Of a stretch of DNA of 64,000 nt, positions 8,953 to 18,578 are shown piece after piece (the first letter of the stretch is position 1; every line of letters starts with the position of its first letter). Below the pieces are notes generated by a model. That model was not told the origin of the DNA and ran no database searches. It worked only from the letters and a program-made list of their open reading frames with translations. A program made the translations under genes and the position numbers. The DNA is from Acidimicrobiia bacterium (lineage in GTDB: Bacteria > Actinomycetota > Acidimicrobiia > IMCC26256 > JAOSJL01): positions 2,787,937 through 2,851,936 of the forward strand of contig JAOSJL010000001.1 in the NCBI GenBank assembly GCA_027494115.1, written 5' to 3'.

Positions 8953-9786
8953 ATGGAAGCCGCAGACTCCCTCCCCTCGGATCCAGCCGCTGCCTACCGC
9001 TACACCGAAGGCCTCCCCTCCGCGCGAGTGGGGGCCGTCCTGGCCGCCTACCGGCGCGCCGTCTGCCTGTCGCGCCGCGCTGTGGCCACCGAATCGGGTG
9101 TCGAGTCGCGCCGACTGAAGGCCTTCGAGACCGGCCGCTCGCGCATTCCTGACGCCGATCTCACACGGTTGGCAGCGGTGTACGAGGTCGAGGTGGAAGA
9201 GCTCCTTCCGCCGCGCCGCTCCGTCGAGATCGACATGGAAGCCGCCACCCTCCAACTCGGCGACGCCGTGCACGCGGTGAGCGACCCGGAGGCGGACAGA
9301 TCCGGCGTCGGCGAGTCCGACGTGCTCCGCAAGTACCTCGAGCTCCTCTACGAACTGCGCAACGCTCCCCGATCGCGGCCACTCCCGCTTCGCGACGACG
9401 ACCTGTCGGCGCTGGCGGACGCTCTCGGACGCGAGCCCGCGGTCATCGAGCGCCGCCTCATGGATCTCATGGACGTCTCACTCGAGGACGCCGTCTCGAT
9501 GCGCCGGCTCATCCTCCGGCGCCGGGTGGCGATGCCCGCGGCGGGCCTGATGCTGGGCGCGGGGATCATCAGCGGTCTTCAGGCGACGAGTGCCGCCGAT
9601 GCGAACGGCGCCGGCGGACCCGAACAGGGTGTGGAGATCGGCGACGCGATCGTGATCGAACGCGGCGACGACCAACCGACGGTCCGCGGCGGGGAAGACG
9701 ACGACACGACGCACGATGACGACGTCGAGATCGGCGACGCGATCGTGATCGAACGCGGCGACGACGAACCCACAATCCGCGAGTAA
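8953..9786 (+). CDS. Membrane-anchored HTH (XRE-type) protein with C-terminal 19-residue repeats
   Basis: 277 residues. Residues about 24-85 form an XRE-type helix-turn-helix (VGAVLAAYRRAVCLSRRAVA, ESRRLKAFETGRSRIPDADL). A helical region, 115-180, follows. A single membrane segment near 193-210 (AMPAAGLMLGAGIISGLQA) ends in a small outside tail carrying two near-identical copies of VEIGDAIVIERGDD-x-PT-x-R joined by an acidic linker. Topology (cytoplasmic DNA-binding head, one TM, short outer tail) recalls RodZ or one-component membrane regulators, but no known family was recognised. It could sense an extracytoplasmic signal; that is inference. No clear ribosome site. Confidence 0.72.
   Translation: MEAADSLPSDPAAAYRYTEGLPSARVGAVLAAYRRAVCLSRRAVATESGVESRRLKAFETGRSRIPDADLTRLAAVYEVEVEELLPPRRSVEIDMEAATLQLGDAVHAVSDPEADRSGVGESDVLRKYLELLYELRNAPRSRPLPLRDDDLSALADALGREPAVIERRLMDLMDVSLEDAVSMRRLILRRRVAMPAAGLMLGAGIISGLQATSAADANGAGGPEQGVEIGDAIVIERGDDQPTVRGGEDDDTTHDDDVEIGDAIVIERGDDEPTIRE
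9631..9780 (+). repeat. Two 57-bp in-frame direct repeats
   Basis: Copies at 9631-9687 and 9724-9780 encode the repeated 19-residue tail unit. The central stretch gagatcggcgacgcgatcgt and what follows it is the same in both copies, pointing to a recent in-frame duplication. Confidence 0.85.
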
Positions 9787-9795
9787 CGCGAGTAC

Positions 9796-10824
9796 CTAGT
9801 CCAGAACGATCTCGGCGATGTCGCGCAGGGTCGGTATGTTGCCGAACACGAGGAACGTTGTGACAACCGTCTCGCGCCAGCGGGCCACTTCGTCTCGGAT
9901 CTTGTCCTTGGAGCCGACCAGCGCCACGTCCTCGACCAGCGCCGTGGGGACGGCTGCAGCCGCCTCGTCCTTGCGTCCGGCGAGGTAGAGCTCCTGGATC
10001 TTCTTGGCCTCGGCCTCGTAACCCATCCGGGAGAACACCTCGGTGTGGAAGTTCTGATCCTTTGCCCCCATCCCACCGATGTACAACGCCAGCATCGGAC
10101 GGTACGCGTCGGCCGCGACCTCGGTGTCGTCATGGATGATGATCGGGACGGTGCACGCCACCTCGAAGTCGTCGGGCGTGTGACGGGCACCCTCCCGTGC
10201 GAAACCCTCGTCGAGCGCGGAGCGGTAGAACGCGTTGTCGCGTGGCGAAAAGAAGAGCGCCAGCCACCCGTCGGCGATCTCGGCCGTCAAAGCGACGTTC
10301 TTGGGTCCCTCGGCGGCCAGGTAGATGGGAAGGTCGTCGCGCAACGGGTGCACGATCGAGCGCAGCGGCTTGCCGAGGCCCGTGCCGCCGGGAAAGGGCA
10401 TCGAGTAGTGCTCGCCGGAAAACGACACCCGCTCGTCGCGGGCGAGGATTCGCCGGATGATCTCGACATACTCGCGGGTGCGCGCCAGCGGCTTGGAATA
10501 TGACTCGCCGTACCAGCCCTCCACGACCTGCGGGCCCGACGCCCCGAGACCGAGGATGAACCGCCCCTCAGTGAGGTGGTCCATCGTGATCGCCGCCATC
10601 GCCGTGGCCGCGGGAGTCCGCGCCGAGAGCTGGACGATCGCCGTCCCGAGCTGCATCCGCGTGGTGGACCGTCCCCACCACGCCAGGGGTGTGAGCGCGT
10701 CGGAGCCCCACGCTTCGGCTGTCCACACGGAGTCGTAGCCGAGGCGCTCGGCCTCGGCGATCTGCTCCTCGACACCCTGCGGCGGGCCTGCGCCCCAGTA
10801 CCCGATTTGCAGTCCCAGCTTCAC
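9796..10824 (-). CDS. LLM-class F420-dependent oxidoreductase (Rv3520c-like)
   Basis: 342-residue luciferase-like monooxygenase-fold protein. The N-terminus KLGLQIGYWGAGPP, then DSVWTAEAWGSDALTPLAWW and LGTAIVQLSARTPAATAM match the Rv3520c subfamily, predicted to use F420. QVVEGWYGESY and the C-terminal DIAEIVLD are also typical. The reaction, a hydride transfer to an unknown carbonyl or lipid substrate, is not determined. The start is GTG 10824 with GGAGG upstream; an in-frame ATG 123 bp earlier lacks family similarity. The stop lies 9 bp from the convergent HTH gene. Divergent from the MMPL transporter gene, sharing about 160 bp. Confidence 0.88.
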   Translation of the reverse strand: MKLGLQIGYWGAGPPQGVEEQIAEAERLGYDSVWTAEAWGSDALTPLAWWGRSTTRMQLGTAIVQLSARTPAATAMAAITMDHLTEGRFILGLGASGPQVVEGWYGESYSKPLARTREYVEIIRRILARDERVSFSGEHYSMPFPGGTGLGKPLRSIVHPLRDDLPIYLAAEGPKNVALTAEIADGWLALFFSPRDNAFYRSALDEGFAREGARHTPDDFEVACTVPIIIHDDTEVAADAYRPMLALYIGGMGAKDQNFHTEVFSRMGYEAEAKKIQELYLAGRKDEAAAAVPTALVEDVALVGSKDKIRDEVARWRETVVTTFLVFGNIPTLRDIAEIVLD

Positions 10825-10987
10825 GGTGGCTCCTCCATCGAGCGGACGGCACCCTCGAACATGCGACGGCTGCGCGTGTCGAACCATGATGCCAAAGGTT
10901 CGAGACCAAAGCTCCGATGGGGATTGGCACATCCGGTCGGCCGCCACGGCTTACGCTTCGCAGCGGCAATCGCTCCCAGGAGGGCTC

Positions 10988-13206
10988 ATGGCTCGGTTTC
11001 TCGAACGGCTGGGGCGCGGGGCCGCCCGGCGCCACTGGATCGTGCTCGGCGTGTGGATCCTCGCTCTCGTCGGGATCTTCCTCGGGGCCAAGAGTGCCGA
11101 CGGCGCGTACAGCGACAACTTCAACATCCCGGGCGCCGACTCCCAGCACGCCATCGACCTCCTCGAATCCGACTTCCCGGACCAGACCGGGGTGACCGCA
11201 CAGATCGTCGTCGAGGCCGACGACGGCACGCTGTCGGATGCCGCCAACAAGAAGTCGATCGACGAGGCGCTGAAGAACGTGTCGGAGCTCGACGGCGTGG
11301 AGTCCGAGCCCTCGCTCACGTCAGCACCTGACGGGGAGTTCAAGGACAAGATCGGGTTCGCCCAGGTCCAGTACTCGAAGGAGATCCAGGACCTTCCCAA
11401 GGACGCTTTCAAGGAGCTCGAGCTCGCCACCGCACCCATCACGGCCAACGAGGACCTGACCGTCTCGTTGGGCGGCGAGTTGGTGGACTTCGACAACCCT
11501 CCGGCAGCGGGGAACGCTGACGAGATCGGGCTCGCCTTCGCCGTGATCATCCTGTTGTTCGCGCTCGGATCCGTCATCGCCATGGGGCTGCCGATCGGCA
11601 CGGCGCTGCTCGGACTCGGTGCGGGCATTGGGACGCTGTCGCTGCTGTCGGCCTTCGTGAACATCGGCACGGTCGCGCCCACGCTCGGGACCATGATCGG
11701 GCTCGGTGTCGGGATCGACTACTCGCTGTTCATCCTCATGCGCCACCGACGGAATCTCGAGGACGGCATGGCGATGCACGACTCGATCGGGATGGCGGTC
11801 GCGACGGCGGGCCAGGCCGTGCTCTTCGCCGGAACGACCGTGATCATCGCCCTGTGCGGCCTGTTCCTGGCGGGGATCCCGTATGTCGGCATTCTCGGTT
11901 TCTCCGCGGCCGTGGTGGTGGCCGTCATGATGATCGCCGCCCTCACACTGCTGCCTGCACTGATGGGGCTCGCGGGCAGCGGCGTGATGCGCTGGCACAT
12001 CCCCGGAATCGGGCCCCGCCCGAAGATCGCCCCTTCGACCGACACCGAGGAAGACGACATTCACCGACCGAGTCGCTACGCCGGCTTCGTCGTACGCCGG
12101 CCGTGGTTTCTTCTCGTTCCGATTCTGCTGGTCCTGCTGGTGCTCGCGCTACCGACACGCAACATGCGGCTGGGCGCGACCGACGACGGGAGCGCGCCCG
12201 AATCGAGCATCCAGCGCCACGCATACGACACCTTGGCGAAGGGTTTCGGGCCGGGGTTCAACGGACCGCTGCTCATCGCCGTCGAGCTACCCGGCTCCGA
12301 TGGCAAGAAGGACGCGGAGGCGATCCAGAAGGCCGTGTTGGCGAACAAGGGAGTCGAGGACTTCCCCGCTCCGGTGCAATACAGCAACGCCAAGGACCCC
12401 GACTCCTCGAAGGCCGCGGTCGTTCTGGCCTTTCCGACGACCTCTCCCGACTCCGTGGCCACCGAGGATCTGATCAAGAAGCTCCGGGCTACGACGATCC
12501 CCGAGGCCGTCGAGGGCACCGGAGCGCAAGCCTTCGTGGGTGGCGAAACCGCCGAGTTCATCGACCTCGGGGGGCGGATCCAGAGCCGCCTCCCCTTGTT
12601 CATCGGCGCGGTGATGGGACTGTCGCTGCTTCTCATGCTCGTGGTGTTCCGCACGGTGCTCGGAGCCGTCGCCGCCAGTCTTCTCAATCTGGTGTCGGTG
12701 GTCGCCGCCTACGGCATCATCACCGCGGTGTTCCAGGAGAACGTGGGATCGAGCATCATCGGTGTCGACCAGAGCGTGCCGATCGTCTCGTTCGTTCCGC
12801 TGATGCTTTTCGCGATCCTGTTCGGTCTCTCGATGGACTATCAGGTGTTCTTCCTGAGCGGGGTGCGCGAGGAGTTCACACGGAGCAACGACGCCAAGGC
12901 GGCCGTCGTCTTCGGGCTCGGAGGGTCGAGCCGCGTGATCGTGAGTGCGGCGCTCATCATGTTCACCGTCTTCGGATCGTTTGTTCTGAACGAGGTCGTG
13001 ACCGTGAAGATGTTCGGTTTGGGGCTCGCCGTCGCGGTTCTGTTCGACGCCCTGATCGTGCTTGCCGTGATGCCGGCGCTGATGACGGTGTTCGGGCGCG
13101 CGGGTTGGTGGATCCCCCGGTGGCTCGACCGGATCCTCCCCGCATGGAGATCGACGCCGGATCGGCTACGTCTCGAAGGAGTCGGGCAGAGTCAGCGCCC
13201 GCCTGA
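10988..13206 (+). CDS. MMPL-family RND transporter, frameshift near the C-terminus
   Basis: About 739 residues, inner-membrane lipid or hydrophobic-compound exporter driven by proton flux. It shows the MMPL duplication: TM1 (WIVLGVWILALVGIFLG), a periplasmic domain, then TM2-6 with GVGIDYSLFILMRHRR, a second periplasmic domain from about 400, and TM8-12 with FGLSMDYQVFFLSGVREEF; the paired Asp-Tyr residues are the proton-relay signature. AGGAGG precedes ATG 10988. Near LDRILP the reading frame runs on through the antisense of aat. Adding one C to the cccc at 13138-13141 gives RMEIDAGSATS and a stop at 13206, a normal family ending. It then overlaps the convergent aat gene by 41 bp. Cargo unknown. 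Confidence 0.9.
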
Positions 13207-13831
13207 GGCGGCCCAGGTAGACGCTCCGGCTGATCTCCACCGCGCCGAGCGAGGTCAGATGGTCGGTGCACCACTGCACGTCGAGCAGCACCGCGCCCCG
13301 CGCCCTCAGATGGTCGACGAGAGCGACCAACGCCACTTTCGACGCGTCGGTCGCCGTGTGGAACATCGACTCGCCGGCGAAGAAGCCCCCGATGGCGACG
13401 CCGTAGAGGCCGCCGACGAGCGCTCCCCGCCTGTCCCACGTCTCGACACTGTGCACCCACCCGAGACGATGGAGCTCCGAGTACGCGTCGATGAACGAGT
13501 CGTCGATCCACCCGCCCTCCCGTGCCGTCGGGTCCGCACATCCTCGGATGACCTGATCGAACGCGCGGTCCACCGAGGTCGTGAACCGCCGTGTCGAGCG
13601 ACGCAGTGACCGGGACACGCGCAACCCGTCCAGGGGGATGACGCCGCGCGGGTCGGGAGACCACCACCCGAGTGGCCCACCCGTTCCGAGGCGCATCGGG
13701 AAGATCCCGTGCCGGTAGGCGTCGAGAAGGGTGCCGGGCTCGAGGTCGGCTCCCACTCCGACGACGCCCCGGTCGTCGGCGTCGGCGGGATCGGGAAGCT
13801 CCCACGGGCTCGGTGGCGGTTCGACCGGCAC
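13166..13831 (-). CDS. aat: Leucyl/phenylalanyl-tRNA-protein transferase
   Basis: 221 residues, the usual length. The enzyme transfers Leu or Phe from charged tRNA to proteins with N-terminal Arg or Lys, marking them for ClpS/ClpAP in the N-end rule. Family motifs GVGADLEPGTLLDAYRHGIF, WWSPDPRGVIP, GFFAGESMFH and LLDVQWCTDHLTSLGAVEIS are all present. The start is GTG 13831, 8 bp after the stop of the upstream acyl-CoA dehydrogenase, so it is the last gene of the minus-strand unit beginning at 18029. Why a protein-turnover gene sits with lipid genes is unclear; it may be simple read-through. Confidence 0.95.
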   Translation of the reverse strand: MPVEPPPSPWELPDPADADDRGVVGVGADLEPGTLLDAYRHGIFPMRLGTGGPLGWWSPDPRGVIPLDGLRVSRSLRRSTRRFTTSVDRAFDQVIRGCADPTAREGGWIDDSFIDAYSELHRLGWVHSVETWDRRGALVGGLYGVAIGGFFAGESMFHTATDASKVALVALVDHLRARGAVLLDVQWCTDHLTSLGAVEISRSVYLGRLRRALTLPDSFET

Positions 13832-13839
13832 CGTGCGAG

Positions 13840-15092
13840 TCAGCTCGGGAGCAGCAGGTCCCGGAAAGGCGTGTCGCGGTCGGGCCCCGGCTCCTTGGGG
13901 AGTCCGAGGACACGCTCACCGATGATGTTCCGCTGGATCTCGTCGCTGCCGCCGTAGATCGACACCGCCGGGCTGTAGAGCGCGCCCCCTGGATCGCACC
14001 GCCACCCGGAGTATCCCGCCCCAGCAGCATGCCCTCGTTCCCGATGATCGCCAGGCCCACCTCGCTGGTCAGCCGTGTGACCTGGCTCATCATGAGCTTC
14101 GCCATGTTGCCCGCCCCCGACACCTCACGCCCGGCGCGACGCCCGGCCTTCGCGCGCTCCGACGACATGCGCCCGACCTCGTTCAGAATGTGAAGCCGTG
14201 CGAGCTCCTGGCGCAGGACAGGATCGTCGTTGTTGCCGAGCTGTCGAGCCATCTCGACGAGGGGGCCGGCCCCGCGACCGGCTGCAGCGTTGGCGCCGCG
14301 CGGGCGATTCTGCACCAGGTCTCCGGCGCGGATTTCGAGCATTCCGCCCTTGTGACCGGCCATCGCTCCGCCACCGCCACCGCTCCCGCCGGATCCGAGA
14401 CCCGCCCTCTCGGCGGCGAGCGTCGTGTTGGTGACCCGCCAACCCTCTCCGAGACCCCCGATCCGATCCGCGTCGAGTACACGCGCCTCATCCAGGAACA
14501 CCTCGTTGAACATGGCGTGCCCGGTCATCTCCCGAAGAGGACGAACGTCGACGCCGGGTTGGTCCATGGGTAGTGCGAAATATGTGATGCCCTGGTGCTT
14601 CGGCAGATCCGGATCGGTGCGGGCGATCAGCATCCCCAGATCGGCCTGGTGCCCGAACGACGTCCAGACCTTCTGCCCGGTGACGACCCACTCGTCGCCG
14701 TCACGCTCCGCCCGGCACTGGAGGCTCGCCAGATCGGAACCAGCTCCGGGTTCGCTGAAGAGCTGGCACCACGCCTCGGTCCCGTCGATGATCGGACGGA
14801 GATAGCGGCGACGCTGCTCGTCGGTGCCGTGAGCGAGGATCGTCGGACCGGCCAGGAGAAAACCGAGCCCCGCGGGCGGACCGAGCGCCCCTGCGTCGGT
14901 CAGTTCGTCGCGCACTACCGCCGCCATGTTCTGGGGCAGAGCCCGACCCCACCACTCCTCCGGCCAGGTCGGCACCGCCCACCGGCCCTCGGCGAGGCGT
15001 TTCCACCACTGGGCAACGCTCAGATCCGGGTCCCACGCCTCGTCGACGAACGCGCGCAGTTCCGCGCGGACGTCGTCGGCGGTCGGCGTCAT
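13840..15092 (-). CDS. Acyl-CoA dehydrogenase, frameshift near the C-terminus
   Basis: FAD enzyme oxidising acyl-CoA to enoyl-CoA; about 417 residues after repair. N-domain [23 protein letters not shown]/substrate motifs [17 protein letters not shown] and [19 protein letters not shown], helix-G ER in LAAERAGLG (likely catalytic Glu). After DTPGGGAIQ one G is missing from the G run (ccccc at 13985-13989 on the plus strand); restoring it gives [14 protein letters not shown], then [15 protein letters not shown], and a stop at 13840. The long uninterrupted frame beyond this point is antisense noise. A Gly/Ser run ([12 protein letters not shown]) after helix G is odd. Start overlaps the upstream dehydrogenase stop by 4 bp. 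Confidence 0.9.
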
Positions 15093-16384
15093 TCGGCGTT
15101 CCCCGCCGAGTCGGCCTCGGCTGAGTCGGGCTTCGCCGGGTCGTCCTTTTCGGAGAGCAAATCGATGGCGATGTGACGGATCTGCATCTCGTCGGTCCCC
15201 GCGTAGATCTGGAGCACCTTGGCGTCGCGGGCGAGTTGTTCGACCTCGTACTCCGCCATGTAGCCGTTGCCCCCGAACAGCTGCACCGCCTCGAGTGCGA
15301 CTTCGGTGGCCGACTGCGCAGCGTAGAGCTTCATCGCCGAAGCCTCGGCGAGGCTCATGGCGCGCCCGGCCCGGCGCATTTCGAGCGTCCGGTAGACGAG
15401 GTTCGTGATGTTGAGGCGTGCCACCTCCATCTTCGCAAGCTTCAACTGGATCAGTTGGTAGTCGCCGATCCTCTTGCCGAACTGCACGCGCTCACGCGCG
15501 TACTCCACCGAGACCTCGAGGCAGCGTTCGACGACCCCGAGGGCCATGGCGGCGACGCCGGTGCGCTCGATGACGAAGTTCTCCTTGGCGCTGTCGCGCC
15601 CGGATCCCTGCGACCCCTCCCGTCCTCCTAGTAGACGGTCGGCACCGACGCGGACGTCGGTGAGGAAGAGTTCACCGGTCGGCGACGAGTGCAGACCCAT
15701 CTTGCGCAGCGGTGCGGTCTGCTCGAAGCCCGGGAGGCCGCGGTCGAGCACGAAGTTCAGGATCCGCCGGTCCTCGGGGGCGTTTCCCTCGTCGAGCTTG
15801 CAGATGAACACCGTGGTATCGGCGTACGGACCGTTCGTGATGAACGTCTTGGAGCCGTTCAGGATGTACTCGTCGCCGTCGCGCCGCGCCGTGGACAGCA
15901 TTCCGCCGAAGGCGTCGGAACCCGAGCCGGGCTCGGTGATCGCCCAGGCGCCGATCTTGTCGAGGGTGAGAAGGTCGAGACCCCAGCGCTCCTTCTGCTC
16001 GATGGTGCCCTTCGACATGATCGTGCCCGCCGCGAGACCTGTGCTCACACCGAGTGCCGTCACCAGACCTGGTGAGCAGCGCGAGAGCTCCACCACGGGG
16101 ATCAGCGCCAGCGCCGGATCCTTGCCGCCCGAGCGCGGCGTGTGCTCGGGAGGCTCCTCACCGCGGGCGAGGGCCTCGTCGCGCTCGCGTTGTGCGTCGA
16201 TACGCTTCTTGAACTGGTCGCGCGCCATCGCGTCCAACCCGAAGGTCCGGAAGAACTCGCGCAGGAGGTCGTACGGCGGGGTGTCGCCGAACTCGATCTC
16301 GTCGCGGCGGGGGCGGATCTCCGTGTCGACGAACGTGCGCACGGCGTCGCGCACCATCCGGTGCTCCTCGGACCATTCGAACAT
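15089..16384 (-). CDS. Acyl-CoA dehydrogenase
   Basis: 431 residues. Complete ACAD: AWAITEPGSGSDAFGGML, EYILNGSKTFITNGPYAD, DRGLPGF, RKMGLHSSPTGELFLTDVRV, ERVQFGKRIGDYQ and LFGGNGYMAEYEVEQLARD. The YEGT position carries Ala (IYAGTDEMQ), and the candidate catalytic Glu is in FVIERTGVAAM on helix G, as in isovaleryl-type enzymes. An insert at residues 75-110 rich in charged residues (RIDAQRERDEALARGEEPPE) is longer than in standard members. ATG 16384 is chosen because GGAGG precedes it. It lies 91 bp after an SDR gene and overlaps the next dehydrogenase by ATGA. Confidence 0.93.
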   Translation of the reverse strand: MFEWSEEHRMVRDAVRTFVDTEIRPRRDEIEFGDTPPYDLLREFFRTFGLDAMARDQFKKRIDAQRERDEALARGEEPPEHTPRSGGKDPALALIPVVELSRCSPGLVTALGVSTGLAAGTIMSKGTIEQKERWGLDLLTLDKIGAWAITEPGSGSDAFGGMLSTARRDGDEYILNGSKTFITNGPYADTTVFICKLDEGNAPEDRRILNFVLDRGLPGFEQTAPLRKMGLHSSPTGELFLTDVRVGADRLLGGREGSQGSGRDSAKENFVIERTGVAAMALGVVERCLEVSVEYARERVQFGKRIGDYQLIQLKLAKMEVARLNITNLVYRTLEMRRAGRAMSLAEASAMKLYAAQSATEVALEAVQLFGGNGYMAEYEVEQLARDAKVLQIYAGTDEMQIRHIAIDLLSEKDDPAKPDSAEADSAGNAE

Positions 16385-16475
16385 CAGGTGTTCCTCCCAC
16401 GCGGTCTCGTCACGCCCGATCGTAGGGCGTGGCGCATCACGCACTCCTCACGATGCATCTCTCACCAGACATCTC

Positions 16476-17240
16476 TCACCACACCGATGTCCCGCCGTCC
16501 ACGGGAAAGGCGTGGCCGACCACGTAGGTCGCCGCATCGGAGCAGAGCCACACGGTGGCGCCCGCGATCTCCTCGGGGGTGCCGAGCCGACCCATCGGCA
16601 CCGCCATCGTGAGCATCTGCTCCACCTGTTCGTCGCCGGCCATGTACGCCTCGAGCATCGGGGTACGAACGCTCCCCGGACACACGGCGTTGATCCGCAC
16701 ACCCGAAGCCACGTACTCCAACGCCGCGGCCTTGGTGAGGCCCACGACACCGTGCTTGCTCGCCACGTAGGCGGGAAGTCCGGGGAAGCCGAGGAGACCC
16801 GCCCCCGAGGCCATGTTGACGATCGCGCCACCCCCCGCGTCGACCATCACCGGGATCTCGTGGCGCAGACACGAGAACACGCCTGTCAGGTTGAGGCCGA
16901 GAACCCGATCCCACTCCTCCGGGGAATAATCGGCGACGTTGCCACCTACGCCGGTCGTACCGGCGTTGTTGACAGCGGCGTCGAGCCTTCCGAATCCATC
17001 GACGCAGGCGGTGACCGCGGCGGCGACCGCGTCGTCGTCGGTCACGTCGGTCGCCACGAACCGCGACGCCGAGCCCGTATTCGCCACGAGCCGCGCGGTC
17101 TCCTCGCCACCTTCCTCGTCGACGTCGGCGATGACCACCGCGGATGCGCCGATACGACCGAACTCGACAGCGCACGCCCGCCCGAGGCCCGACGAGGCAC
17201 CCGTGACGAGAACCACCCGCTGATCCCACTCCGATGACAC
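16476..17240 (-). CDS. Short-chain dehydrogenase/reductase
   Basis: 254-residue classical SDR. Cofactor motif TGASSGLG near residues 13-20 with ADVDEE following beta-2, suggesting NAD preference (Asp at the end of beta-2). NNAG and the catalytic Ser (VNMASGAG) and Tyr-x3-Lys (YVASKHG) are present; PVDGGTSVW ends the protein. Likely oxidises a hydroxyacyl-CoA or steroid alcohol; substrate inferred only from neighbours. GTG start with GAGGAGGGG upstream. Nine bp after another SDR gene in the same transcription unit. Confidence 0.92.
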   Translation of the reverse strand: MSSEWDQRVVLVTGASSGLGRACAVEFGRIGASAVVIADVDEEGGEETARLVANTGSASRFVATDVTDDDAVAAAVTACVDGFGRLDAAVNNAGTTGVGGNVADYSPEEWDRVLGLNLTGVFSCLRHEIPVMVDAGGGAIVNMASGAGLLGFPGLPAYVASKHGVVGLTKAAALEYVASGVRINAVCPGSVRTPMLEAYMAGDEQVEQMLTMAVPMGRLGTPEEIAGATVWLCSDAATYVVGHAFPVDGGTSVW

Positions 17241-17249
17241 AACCCCTCC

Positions 17250-18029
17250 TCAGTGGAAGTACTCGCCCCCGTTGACGTCGAGTGCCTGTCCGGTGATCAC
17301 CCGCGACATGTCGGAGGCGAAGAACACGATGGCGTTCGCGACGTCGTCCTGGGGCGGGATGAACCCGAGTGGGATCCGCGATTCCACCTCGGCCACGATC
17401 TCCGATTCCGGCACACCGCGACTCTCGGCCTGCCAGCCCACGTAGATCTGTACCGACGGTCCCCAGATCCAGCCGGGCACCACGGTGTTCACGCGGATCC
17501 CGTCAGGGGCGAGTTCGCGGGCCAGGACCTGGGTGGCGGTGTGCAACGCTCCCTTGGACGTGGCGTAGCCACCCTCCTCTCCCCGGATCTTGCGAGCGCT
17601 CATCGAACCGACGTTCACGATCGAGGCGCTGTCTCGCTTCTTCAGGTGCGGGATTGCCGCCTGGGTGACGTGCAACGCGCCGAACAGGTTCACCTCGAGA
17701 ATGTCTCTCCAGATCTTCAGGTCGACCTGTTCGAACGGGCCGTAGAGGTCGGGATGGAAGGCCGAGTTCACGACGCAGTCGAGACCACCGAACTCGGCGA
17801 CCGTCGATTCCACGAGTCGTCGACACGCGTCGGGGTCGGTGACGTCGGTCGGCACCGCGAGCGAGCGACCGCCGAGGTCGTCGATCTCGGCCGCGACGCC
17901 GGCGAGACGCTCTTCGCTTCGGGCCGCAAGCCCCACCGCGGCACCCTCACGCGCGAACGCCACGGCGGTGGCCTGGCCGAGGCCCGGGCCCACCCCGGTC
18001 ACGATCGCCACCTTGTCCTGCAACAGCAC
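17250..18029 (-). CDS. Short-chain dehydrogenase/reductase
   Basis: 259-residue classical SDR. TGVGPGLGQATA is the glycine-rich cofactor loop, with unusual GVGPGLG in place of GxxxGIG but the same spacing; ARSEER after beta-2 suggests NADP preference. NSAFHP replaces the common NNAG. Catalytic Ser in VNVGSMSARK and Tyr-x3-Lys in GYATSKGAL are intact; DVNGGEYFH ends it. The start is GTG 18029 with GGAGGAG upstream; an in-frame upstream extension lacks SDR similarity. First gene of the minus-strand unit 18029-13166. Confidence 0.9.
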   Translation of the reverse strand: MLLQDKVAIVTGVGPGLGQATAVAFAREGAAVGLAARSEERLAGVAAEIDDLGGRSLAVPTDVTDPDACRRLVESTVAEFGGLDCVVNSAFHPDLYGPFEQVDLKIWRDILEVNLFGALHVTQAAIPHLKKRDSASIVNVGSMSARKIRGEEGGYATSKGALHTATQVLARELAPDGIRVNTVVPGWIWGPSVQIYVGWQAESRGVPESEIVAEVESRIPLGFIPPQDDVANAIVFFASDMSRVITGQALDVNGGEYFH

Positions 18030-18050
18030 CGCTTCTCCTCCCGGCACATG

Positions 18051-18070
18051 TCGACACGGTCCGACACGGT
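18051..18070. promoter_or_regulatory. Tandem 10-bp repeats in a divergent control region
   Basis: tcgacacggt and ccgacacggt stand head to tail between the SDR start (18029, minus) and the EthD-domain start (18173, plus). They are flanked on both sides by ggcacat. This may be a regulator site for the minus-strand operon. Confidence 0.3.
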
Positions 18071-18172
18071 TTGGCACATCCACCGCACACCCGCGACCGG
18101 CGGTGCACGGAGGGTGCGTGGAGTGACACAGTGACAGCCGTCGCGTCACCCGGGCAAGGAGCACCACTTCTG

Positions 18173-18560
18173 ATGATCAAGCTGATCGCACTCGTGAAGC
18201 GCAATCCCGAGCTCAGCCGGGAGGAGTTCCACCGCCACTGGCGGGAGCATCACGGTCCCCTCATCCGCAACTCGGAGGCGGCGAACCGCTATGTCGTGCG
18301 CTACGAGCAGAACCACCGCCTGGCCGACGACTACGACCGCGACGGCACGGGCATCGGAGACCGGGGATTCGACGGTGCCTCGTTCGACGGGGGTGGCGGT
18401 GCAGTGGTTCCGCTCGGTCGACGACTTCTGGGCGATGGTCGCCGACCCCGAATACCAGGCGGAAGTAGGCCCCGATGAGCAGTACATGCTCGACTTCGCA
18501 GCGACGCTCTTCCTGCTCACCGACGAGGACGAGACCTTCATCCGACCTGTACGGCCGTAG
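18173..18560 (+). CDS. EthD-domain protein, one frameshift
   Basis: Small dimeric alpha/beta-barrel (EthD) protein of about 128 residues. The N-terminus MIKLIALVKRNPELSREEFH is followed by RHWREHHGPLI, the family hallmark, then VVRYEQNH. The frame breaks at GASFDG; removing one G from the five-G run at 18389-18393 joins it to VAVQWFRSVDDFWAMVADPE and the end YMLDFAATLFLLTDEDET. EthD proteins accompany oxidative degradation clusters; their activity is mostly unknown. AAGGAG precedes the ATG. Divergent from the SDR unit, convergent with the subtilisin gene 18 bp away. Confidence 0.85.
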
Positions 18561-18574
18561 GGGGTGAGTCCCCC
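18560..18574. terminator. Short GC hairpin between convergent genes
   Basis: Five G (18560-18564), loop tgagt, five C (18570-18574) between the stops of the EthD and subtilisin genes. No T-run; weak candidate for a shared terminator. Confidence 0.3.
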
Positions 18575-18578
18575 GTCG

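Noticed and set aside
13207-13609. Extension of the MMPL reading frame to 13609
   Set aside because: It is antisense aat sequence; one restored C gives a family-like end at 13206.
12963-13839. Extension of the acyl-CoA dehydrogenase frame far past aat
   Set aside because: After GAIQ the sequence loses all ACAD features and is out-of-frame aat; one restored base gives the normal C-terminus at 13840.
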